From positions 1-34,983 of the forward strand of contig VEQH01000049.1 of assembly GCA_018883325.1 (NCBI GenBank): 34,983 nt of DNA, written 5' to 3'. The position numbers were made by a program, and so were the translations under genes. Below the pieces are notes generated by a model. That model was not told the DNA's origin. It saw only the letters and a program-made list of their open reading frames with translations, and did not search any database. Below, piece after piece: positions 28,845 to 34,983 of the stretch (the stretch's first letter is position 1; the number at the start of each line of letters is the position of its first letter). The DNA is from Flavobacteriales bacterium. Lineage in GTDB: Bacteria > Bacteroidota > Bacteroidia > Flavobacteriales_D > Crocinitomicaceae.

Positions 28845-28877
28845 ATAGGCTTTATTCAAAAAAGGATGAAAATCTCC

Positions 28878-28916
28878 GAAAATGTTCTGAAAATGTTCTG
28901 AAAATGTTCTGAACGT
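28878..28916. promoter_or_regulatory. Three tandem 11-bp GAAAATGTTCT operator units
   Basis: Exact tandem copies at 28878-28888, 28889-28899 and 28900-28910 end in GAACGT, giving perfect GTTCTGAAC at 28906-28914. The flanking sequence (AAAAAATTAACT then ACTG) is shared with the 15103 promoter. Confidence 0.75.
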
Positions 28917-28970
28917 AAAACGACAAAAAATTAACTGACTGTTTTTCAATACAATAAGTTTTTGATGGAA

Positions 28971-28981
28971 TTTTCAGAACA
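28971..28981. promoter_or_regulatory. Distal inverted operator copy in the divergent intergenic region
   Basis: TTTTCAGAACA is centred 66 bp from the perfect copy at 28910. It lies between the adhesin array and the exopolysaccharide-operon array. Confidence 0.4.
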
Positions 28982-29048
28982 AAAAGATTAATTGTAAAGA
29001 AGTCGTTTTTGTCAATGCAAAATCTTACTCGAAAGTTTAAATTCAAAA

Positions 29049-29080
29049 ATGTTCTGAACGTCAAAAAAATGTTCTGAACG
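29049..29080. promoter_or_regulatory. Two perfect GTTCTGAAC operators spaced 20 bp
   Basis: ATGTTCTGAACG at 29049-29060 and again at 29069-29080. They precede the exopolysaccharide operon, so this non-T9SS operon shares the cis element of the adhesin genes. Confidence 0.75.
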
Positions 29081-29105
29081 ATTTTCACGAATTAGATGGT
29101 GTACA

Positions 29106-29113
29106 GAACTTTG
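29106..29113 (+). promoter_or_regulatory. Candidate -7 box GAACTTTG of the exopolysaccharide operon
   Basis: Identical to the octamer before the 3010-residue adhesin (AGAACTTTGC context). It lies 11 bp before the start codon and 34.5 bp from the nearer operator centre. Confidence 0.4.
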
Positions 29114-29124
29114 CAAAAAAAACT

Positions 29125-29544
29125 ATGAAAAAAATAACACTTATTTTGGTCTCCTCTCTCATGCTTACCAAACTTATTGCGCAGCAAGGAATTCCAAATC
29201 AACCAATGGCAGAACAACCAAAAAATGTTTACTCGAAATATAATTCAGCAACTTTTGGAACGCAAGGTGGAAAAAGTTTGACCACACGCGCTGCAAGTAT
29301 GATTCTCTACAATTTCAATCAGTTTTCAATCACTAATCGCTTGTATGTTTCCACTTATTCTGAGTACTACAAAGATTGGAACAACTTGTTTTTCTCGAAC
29401 TATTTGAACGCGCAAACTTTCATGAATTATAAGTTGCCGAAATTATTTATCGTTGGTGTTGGATACCGTTTTCACAACAATTTTGAAGTGAACCAACGCC
29501 AAAATTTTATTCAATTCAAAGTAGAAAAGACCTTCACTTGGTAA
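29125..29544 (+). CDS. Small exported protein of unknown function, first gene of polysaccharide operon
   Basis: 139 residues. A signal peptide (about 1-19, ending LIAQ) predicts export. The mature part is rich in aromatic and alternating residues (FNQFSITNRLYVSTYSEYYKDW, LFIVGVGYRFHNNF) and ends with KVEKTFTW, an aromatic C-terminus typical of outer-membrane beta strands. It could be a small barrel or part of a barrel. I do not recognise the family. It is followed after 10 nt by the glycosyltransferase, so a role in export or surface retention of the polysaccharide is plausible (inference). It carries two operator elements upstream. Confidence 0.7.
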   Translation: MKKITLILVSSLMLTKLIAQQGIPNQPMAEQPKNVYSKYNSATFGTQGGKSLTTRAASMILYNFNQFSITNRLYVSTYSEYYKDWNNLFFSNYLNAQTFMNYKLPKLFIVGVGYRFHNNFEVNQRQNFIQFKVEKTFTW

Positions 29545-29554
29545 ACCGATAAGC

Positions 29555-30949
29555 ATGACACATTACCTAAACCGAGAAAATCTGGGGCATTTAGGATATT
29601 TCCTGTTTTTCGTTTTTATCGTGGGAATTGCTTTATTGGTGAAGGGAGATTATTCGAATTTCTTTATACTATTCATTCTCCTTTTCCAGATTATTTACTT
29701 TTTGATGACCTATTATAAAGGTTTTCTTTTTGTAATTTCCATCTTTCATAAATGGAAGCAACAGGACAATAAATTCAATTTGATTTACTATCCGACCTTC
29801 AATATTCTGCTTCCAAATTACAAAGAAAAAAAGGAAACGATTGAAGAACTCATTCACAACATCAATCAATTGAACTATCCTAAAGAATATGTAAAAGCAT
29901 TTTTAATAGCGCAAAAAGATGACAATCAAACGATTAATGCAATTGGTCAGATTGATTTACCTGCTTTCGTGGAATTACTCATCATTCCTTCAGTTCAGCC
30001 AGGCGAAACACAATCCAAGTCGCGCGCTTTGAATTATGCTCTAAAACAATGTACTGCGGATTACATCACGATTTTCGACAGTGAAGACGCGCCCGATCCC
30101 GATCAATTTTTAAAAGTAGCACAGCGATTTGCTGAATCGGATGTGGACGTTATTCAATGTACGATTGGCATTTATAACACTAACCAAAATTTTATTTCCC
30201 GATTTTTCGCAGCGGAGTTTCGTTGCTTCTTTCAGTATTTATTGCGTGGAATTAGTGTTTTGGGAACTTCGCGCCTCTCCCCCTACCTTCCTTTGGGAGG
30301 AACTTCTTTTTATGTCAGAAGAAATATGATGGAACAAATTGGCGAGTTTGACATGTTTAATCCTACGGAAGATTTGATTTTCAGTTCTTCGGTTTATCGC
30401 AAAGGTGGAAAAATTGAACATTTAGAAAGCGTAACATTCGGCGAAGCTCCTGTGAAATACAAGCAGTTAATCAATCAACGTACGCGTTGGGTAAAAGGAT
30501 TTATGATTTCAACAATGGTCTTGAATCAGAATGTTTTTAAAACCTGGCGAGAAATTGGTTTTTTAAAGTGGCTAACGTTTAATCTTTGGACAATTGGTTC
30601 CGTTTTCGGATTGACAGCACCAATATTGATTGTTTTCACGCTTTCGTGGTTACTAATTGACACAAATATTTACGGCGAGTTTATTCCCGAATGGCTTTGG
30701 CTCATTGGCTACGGCGGTTTATTCATCGGCGGAACCCTTATCAGTATTGTGATTTTTGCTATTCCAGCTATTTCAAAAGGACGATTTTTAGATGCCTTGC
30801 TGACACCATTTTTTATAATATTCTCCAATTTTATTTTGATGATTTCCGCCTATAAAGCGCTCTATCAGTTGATTTTTAACCCTTCAATGGGTTGGGTAAA
30901 AACAGAACATGGTTTGGCGCAAAAGGACATCGAAATTGAAGCGGCTTAA
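29555..30949 (+). CDS. Membrane-bound processive-type GT2 glycosyltransferase
   Basis: 464 residues. Two N-terminal membrane segments (about 13-30 and 36-58), a cytosolic GT-A domain (about 80-325) and roughly four C-terminal membrane segments. GT2 motifs are present: NYKEKKETI near 88, DSED at 175-178 (sugar-nucleotide/metal site), LGGTSFYVRR at 247-256, TED at 271-273 (likely catalytic base), and QRTRW at 308-312, which marks processive or cellulose-synthase-like GT2 enzymes. It should polymerise sugar at the inner membrane and help extrude it. The neighbouring epimerase suggests UDP-ManNAc or UDP-GlcNAc as donor (inference). The gene is 12 nt from the epimerase in one operon. No PilZ domain is seen. 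Confidence 0.85.
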   Translation: MTHYLNRENLGHLGYFLFFVFIVGIALLVKGDYSNFFILFILLFQIIYFLMTYYKGFLFVISIFHKWKQQDNKFNLIYYPTFNILLPNYKEKKETIEELIHNINQLNYPKEYVKAFLIAQKDDNQTINAIGQIDLPAFVELLIIPSVQPGETQSKSRALNYALKQCTADYITIFDSEDAPDPDQFLKVAQRFAESDVDVIQCTIGIYNTNQNFISRFFAAEFRCFFQYLLRGISVLGTSRLSPYLPLGGTSFYVRRNMMEQIGEFDMFNPTEDLIFSSSVYRKGGKIEHLESVTFGEAPVKYKQLINQRTRWVKGFMISTMVLNQNVFKTWREIGFLKWLTFNLWTIGSVFGLTAPILIVFTLSWLLIDTNIYGEFIPEWLWLIGYGGLFIGGTLISIVIFAIPAISKGRFLDALLTPFFIIFSNFILMISAYKALYQLIFNPSMGWVKTEHGLAQKDIEIEAA

Positions 30950-30961
30950 CCAAACAATCAG

Positions 30962-32107
30962 ATGAAAAATGTACTTTTTGTATTAGGAACGCGACCTGAA
31001 CTTATCAAATTGTTCCCTCTAATCAATGCTTTCAAAAGTGATATTGGCTGCAATGTTCAAGTTTGTGTGACGGGACAACATAAAGAATTACTGGAAGATT
31101 TATTTGACTTTTTTCATTTTCAACCTGATACGAACTTGCACGTAATGAAGGAAAATCAATCCTTGAGTGCGAGTTTCACTGCCATTATGCAAGGATTACA
31201 AAACCATTTTGCTTCACAACAATTTGAATATGTATTCGTGCAAGGCGACACCAATTCTGCTTTTGCAGGCGCATTATTTGGGTATTACAATCAAATTAAA
31301 GTGGTACATATCGAGGCAGGTTTGCGCAGTGGAGACATTTACTCGCCATTTCCAGAGGAAGGAAATCGAAAACTGATTGGACAAGTGGCGAATTTTCATT
31401 TTTGTGCAACGGAAGAAGCTGCTCAAAATTTGAGATCGGAAAATTTAAATGAAAATGTTTTCGTCGTTGGAAACACGGTGATTGACACGCTTTTATACAC
31501 CTTAAAAAAGATTGAGCATCAAGCAGAAAAGTACGAATCACTTGCTCGAAATAATGCTTGGCATTTGAGTGAACAATCTGTCTTAGTAACCATACATCGA
31601 CGCGAAAATTTTGGTGAACCCCTTCGTTTAATTTGCGAGGCCATTGAAGAATTTGCACTTGAAAATCCAGAAGTTAATTTTATGCTTCCGGTGCACCCGA
31701 ATCGAAATGGACAATTTATTCGTGAGCATTTGAATGGAGTCAACAACGTTCAACTCATTGATCCTTTGCCGTATGACCAATTTGTTTACCTCATGCGAAA
31801 AGCCAAGGTTTTGATGTCGGATAGTGGTGGAATTCAAGAAGAAGCCATTTCTTGCAACAAACCGATTTTGATTCTTCGCGAAAATACCGAACGTCCAGAA
31901 GTGGTGAATGTTGGCGCAGGAATGTTGGTGCATTGCGACAAACAAAAAATCAAGTCAGAACTGAACCTTTTACTTCAAGATACTTCTTATTATCAACAGC
32001 GTATCAACAAAATCAACCCATTTGGTGACGGAAAAAGCAGTTTGAGAATTAAAGAATTGATTGAAAATATTGGTGCGGTAGTTGAGCCAAGCCATTCGAA
32101 CCATTAA
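30962..32107 (+). CDS. wecB: UDP-N-acetylglucosamine 2-epimerase (non-hydrolysing)
   Basis: 381 residues, the usual family length. It interconverts UDP-GlcNAc and UDP-ManNAc (EC 5.1.3.14) in the cytosol. Family residues are present with a one-residue offset from the well-studied enzyme: GTRPELIK (R11, K16), QGDTNSAF (D96), EAGLRSGD (E118), PFPEEGNRK (E132), IHRRENFGEP (H212), plus LPVHPN, SDSGGIQEEA and RENTERPE for nucleotide binding. It ends the operon with the GT2 enzyme and the small exported protein and probably supplies the sugar donor. No terminator with a clear stem was found in the 74-bp gap to the convergent response-regulator gene. Confidence 0.92.
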   Translation: MKNVLFVLGTRPELIKLFPLINAFKSDIGCNVQVCVTGQHKELLEDLFDFFHFQPDTNLHVMKENQSLSASFTAIMQGLQNHFASQQFEYVFVQGDTNSAFAGALFGYYNQIKVVHIEAGLRSGDIYSPFPEEGNRKLIGQVANFHFCATEEAAQNLRSENLNENVFVVGNTVIDTLLYTLKKIEHQAEKYESLARNNAWHLSEQSVLVTIHRRENFGEPLRLICEAIEEFALENPEVNFMLPVHPNRNGQFIREHLNGVNNVQLIDPLPYDQFVYLMRKAKVLMSDSGGIQEEAISCNKPILILRENTERPEVVNVGAGMLVHCDKQKIKSELNLLLQDTSYYQQRINKINPFGDGKSSLRIKELIENIGAVVEPSHSNH

Positions 32108-32181
32108 CAATATAAAATGAAGTTTTTCTCTTTTAATTCAAGCAGAACTTCAACCAAATATCAAGCTTCAAAAACCAGAGA

Positions 32182-32880
32182 TTATATCAATTTATCTTGA
32201 ATTCGAGAGATGGCTCCGTGCGCATATTGCTTACCAATTGGGATTTCAAGATTTTTGATAAATACAAAATTGCTATCAAAACGATCGACGAAGTTTAAAT
32301 TAACAAGGTAGCTTTTGTGAACCCTAACAAACTTATCCTCATATTTCGCTAAAAAATCAGTCAATGATTGGCGAATAACATACTTTTTATCTTCTGTGTT
32401 AAGCTCCAAATAAACGTGATCACTTTGCACAAAGACTATATCATTCACATCAATTTTAATGTAACAATCCTTTGTTTTGACAACCAATAATTTTACAACT
32501 TTTTTACCATAAAAAGAATCAATTGCCAACTCAATTGCAGCGTACAATTCAGCCGTATTGTAAGGCTTTGTCAAATAGGCGTTTGGTTTGTTTTCTCTGG
32601 CTAAATCAATTGTTTCTTTATCTGAAAATGACGTCAAATAAATAAATGGAATCTCAAACAATTTTCTAACTTCTCGTGCAAGGTCGATCCCAGTTTTCTT
32701 TCCTGAAAGTTCAATGTCTGTTAAAATTAAATCGGGGTTTACTTCGCTGATTAAATCAATTCCTTCAGAAAAAGAAATGGCTGGACCATAAACCTCATAA
32801 CCAAGTTTTTGTAAAGTATCAACTAGTTCTTCAGCAAATAAAATCTCATCCTCAACTACAACTATTTTAACCTTTTCCAT
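32182..32880 (-). CDS. LytTR-family response regulator
   Basis: 232 residues. The receiver domain (1-120) has the acidic pocket VVEDE (D11, E12), the phospho-acceptor D55 in LTDIEL, the switch Thr/Ser region (IYLTSFSD) and the conserved Lys in LTKPY. The LytTR DNA-binding domain spans about 130-232 (IVFVQSDHVYLELNT, KFVRVHKSYLVNL, IPIGKQYA). It should bind DNA as a phosphorylated dimer at paired repeats. It lies 3 nt after the histidine kinase, so the two form an operon. Its targets are unknown; the GTTCTGAAC elements upstream of the neighbouring surface genes are a candidate. Confidence 0.93.
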   Translation of the reverse strand: MEKVKIVVVEDEILFAEELVDTLQKLGYEVYGPAISFSEGIDLISEVNPDLILTDIELSGKKTGIDLAREVRKLFEIPFIYLTSFSDKETIDLARENKPNAYLTKPYNTAELYAAIELAIDSFYGKKVVKLLVVKTKDCYIKIDVNDIVFVQSDHVYLELNTEDKKYVIRQSLTDFLAKYEDKFVRVHKSYLVNLNFVDRFDSNFVFIKNLEIPIGKQYAHGAISRIQDKLI

Positions 32881-32883
32881 TTT

Positions 32884-34785
32884 TTAATCGATTTGTTTTC
32901 TTCCAATTTTGTCTTTAAAAATAAAAATCATTCCATTAATTTGTTGGTTTGTAGGTTTTATTTCACCTTGTAATTGTTTGATTAAGCTCTTAATTAGTTT
33001 CATCCCTAAACCTGATTCCTTGGGTGGCAAGGAAAGATTGAAACCTGTTCCTGAATCTTTGAATTCAAATAAGAAACTTGTATTATCCTGTTTCTTAATC
33101 GTAATTTCTATAAATTCACCTGGTTCATCTTTCAAAGCATATTTAATACTATTCGTGAACAGTTCGTTGAGAATTAAACCTAAAGGAATCGCAGTGTCAA
33201 TATCCAATTGAATATCATCAATATTGATGCGTGTTATTACATTTTTAAAGTTTACTGTTGAAAGCAATAAATCGGTTAATTGTTGGGTGTATTCCTTAAA
33301 ACTAACCAATCCTAAATATTCCGATTGATACAACTTTTGATGAATCAACGACATTGCTTTGATTCTACTTTGACCTTCATTTAGTTTTTGAATAACAATC
33401 TCATTTTCAATGTCTTTTGATTGTAATTCTAACAAACTATTCACCAACTGAAAATTATTTTTCACACGGTGATTTATTTCTTTTACGAGCATTTCTTTTT
33501 CATCATTTCTGATTTTTAAAATGCGTGATTTTTTAACATAAATGACAACGAAATAAATCGAAACTACAAGAAACAGCACGACAATAAAAACGATAATTAA
33601 ATATAATTTTCCTTTTTCCTTTTCTTGTTTGATTTTAAATTCTTTTTCCAATTCAACCTCTCTGACTTGATAATCTGCAATTGTTTGAGACAATTCCGTT
33701 GAATAAATAGCCTTGTTTAGAAACAGCTGGTTATTTTTAAAATAAAAACAGTTTTTGTAATCTCCTTGATAATAAGTTGCAGCACTGCACTCCATTAACA
33801 AGTAATACATTTCATTTTGGTTGACTTTTCCTGTTGCTCTTCTTTCTAATTCAAAACAAAAATCACTAACGTTTTTTGTCCCTACAAGCTGATAAATTTT
33901 AAGTGCTCCGGGGTCGTTTACTGGCAAATGTGAAACGTATTTTGCTAAAAGACTGTAACTGCTGTAATGAGATTTTGTGTCGTAAAATAACTTAAGTAAT
34001 AATTGTTCTACATATTCATCTCTACCTGTACTTTTAAAAATCAAAGCATCTAAAAGATGAGAAATTGTAACTTCGTAAAGTGGACTTTTCTGCTCTAATT
34101 CCTCTTCAATTGCCAATGATTTTTTACATTCTCTAATATAACCTTCTAAGTCGTTATTAGCCATGTAATAATTCAAATTAACATCTCTGAATTTCAATGC
34201 TAAAAACACATCATTTAATCGCAATGCCTTTTTCTCGTATTGCGTATTCAATTCAAATCCTTTTGGATTTTGGCGAATCATATTAATAAGCGAAGTATGA
34301 ATTTCACCGTATAATTTGGCATGTTCGTAGTCAGTGGATTTTTTATTTTTTATTTGTTGCAGGTATTTTTTTAGCTTCTGATTTTCTTTGTTCGCATCTT
34401 TTAATTCGAGTTCATTCGCGATAATTTCAATCTGAGTAGCTTTTAATTTTACAAAATCAAGATTGACAACTTTTGTGTTTTCAGGATAGTTAATTCTTTT
34501 CTCTAAAAAGCGAACGAGTTGCTTGAATTGTGGCTTTCCGTATAAACTAATTCTCGTTGCGAACTGATAATAATCTGAATAACTGGCTGTGTTGTTATTT
34601 AGATTGTTAAGTAAAGATTTATATTTTGGATTTTTAATTTTAGATATATATATATTAGCCGAATCTTTAACACCTTGAATTACAAATAATTCAGCTTTTG
34701 ACTTATCATCTTGACTAAAGAAATTTTGAGTCAACAACGATGAAAAAAATAAACCAAAAAATAGTAGGCGTAGGTTAATGTTCAT
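32884..34785 (-). CDS. HisKA_2-type sensor histidine kinase
   Basis: 633 residues from the ATG at 34785. A start 14 codons upstream (34827) is possible, but the signal sequence begins best with MNINLRLLFFGLFF. A Sec signal (about 1-25) is followed by about 360 mostly helical periplasmic residues, TPR-like in character, then one membrane segment (about 393-416). The cytosolic DHp is HisKA_2: KEINHRVKNNFQLVNSLLELQ, with H439 as phospho-acceptor. The HATPase has an N box (LILNELFTNSIKYAL) and G boxes (DSGTGFNL, GLGMKLIKSL). It phosphorylates the LytTR regulator encoded 3 nt downstream. The signal sensed is unknown. A TATCTTCG sequence (34790-34797) resembles a -7 box very close to the start. Confidence 0.9.
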   Translation of the reverse strand: MNINLRLLFFGLFFSSLLTQNFFSQDDKSKAELFVIQGVKDSANIYISKIKNPKYKSLLNNLNNNTASYSDYYQFATRISLYGKPQFKQLVRFLEKRINYPENTKVVNLDFVKLKATQIEIIANELELKDANKENQKLKKYLQQIKNKKSTDYEHAKLYGEIHTSLINMIRQNPKGFELNTQYEKKALRLNDVFLALKFRDVNLNYYMANNDLEGYIRECKKSLAIEEELEQKSPLYEVTISHLLDALIFKSTGRDEYVEQLLLKLFYDTKSHYSSYSLLAKYVSHLPVNDPGALKIYQLVGTKNVSDFCFELERRATGKVNQNEMYYLLMECSAATYYQGDYKNCFYFKNNQLFLNKAIYSTELSQTIADYQVREVELEKEFKIKQEKEKGKLYLIIVFIVVLFLVVSIYFVVIYVKKSRILKIRNDEKEMLVKEINHRVKNNFQLVNSLLELQSKDIENEIVIQKLNEGQSRIKAMSLIHQKLYQSEYLGLVSFKEYTQQLTDLLLSTVNFKNVITRINIDDIQLDIDTAIPLGLILNELFTNSIKYALKDEPGEFIEITIKKQDNTSFLFEFKDSGTGFNLSLPPKESGLGMKLIKSLIKQLQGEIKPTNQQINGMIFIFKDKIGRKQID

Positions 34786-34983
34786 TTTCCGAAGATAACT
34801 AAAATTGTTAATTGAAAACATTGACAAAAAAAAATAAAAATTATGATTCTCGTTAACTTTTAGCTTAAATTTTAGTTTAACAATCTGAAAATATTTACTT
34901 TAAAATCAATTTTGTTGAAGCAAAAACACCAGTGAAAACTAGAGCTTTTCAGCATTTTTTCTTATCGTAACAGAGTAATATTT

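Noticed and set aside
28821..28949. 43-residue N-terminal extension of the 2346-residue adhesin
   Set aside because: The codons read through the tandem operator array (RTFSEHFQNIF) and precede a complete signal peptide starting at 28820. Regulatory DNA in frame by chance is the simpler reading.
28852..29088. 78-codon open frame on the minus strand rich in QNIFRTFSEHF
   Set aside because: It is made almost entirely of operator repeats and AT-rich spacer in another frame, with no homologous look and no neighbours in the same direction.
32108..32181. Possible bidirectional terminator (TGAAGTT ... AACTTCA) between epimerase and response regulator
   Set aside because: The 7-bp AT-rich stem has a loop of about 20 nt and no clear T run, too weak to call.
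34786..34983. Searched for a regulatory element or gene upstream of the kinase
   Set aside because: Apart from a weak -7-like TATCTTCG at 34790-34797, nothing was seen, and no GTTCTGAAC copy is present.

Overview
The window reads as a chromosomal segment of an AT-rich Bacteroidota genome, most likely a Flavobacteriales-type bacterium (inference). Four proteins end in type IX secretion (T9SS) C-terminal sorting domains of type A. There is a HisKA_2/LytTR two-component pair with an N-terminal periplasmic region, a Bacteroidota-type TAnnTTTG -7 box, and an OmpA-family protein with a Pro/Lys/Glu linker. No RNA genes or CRISPR arrays were recognised.

Layout. 1-98: the 3' end of a transposase. 187-1896: a secreted M14-type zinc carboxypeptidase. 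1900-2213: a 314-bp non-coding element with 15-bp perfect terminal inverted repeats. 2286-4082: a three-gene minus-strand operon (small NCNGKC protein, CDVCG outer-membrane barrel, lipoprotein), probably envelope or metal related. 4284-15103: a two-gene operon of a 3010-residue T9SS adhesin followed after 5 nt by an OmpA-like anchor. 15294-15427: two long hairpins in front of a plus-strand ATPase of the DUF234 family. 16888-28820: three more T9SS secreted proteins (SBBP-repeat, glycine-rich, and a 2346-residue adhesin paralogous to the first). 29125-32107: an operon of a small exported protein, a membrane GT2 glycosyltransferase and a UDP-GlcNAc 2-epimerase, which looks like exopolysaccharide synthesis. 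32182-34785: a LytTR response regulator and its histidine kinase.

The strongest non-gene signal is a shared cis element with core GTTCTGAAC. It occurs as six perfect copies, all intergenic, upstream of all four T9SS genes and of the exopolysaccharide operon. Partial copies extend it into 11-bp or 20-bp phased arrays, and three promoters carry an inverted distal copy 65-66 bp further out. In three promoters the nearest copy lies exactly 47.5 bp from a -7-like box. I infer a surface regulon (giant adhesins plus polysaccharide), with the adjacent LytTR two-component system as the first candidate regulator. The second notable signal is the paired hairpins in front of the ATPase gene, with a third half-copy overlapping its start codon and able to pair with one hairpin arm.

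The adhesin genes are modular. Different heads (double propeller, SBBP, glycine-rich) sit on shared PKD/Ig-like stalks and near-identical C-terminal cassettes, and there is DNA-level evidence of recent exchange among them.
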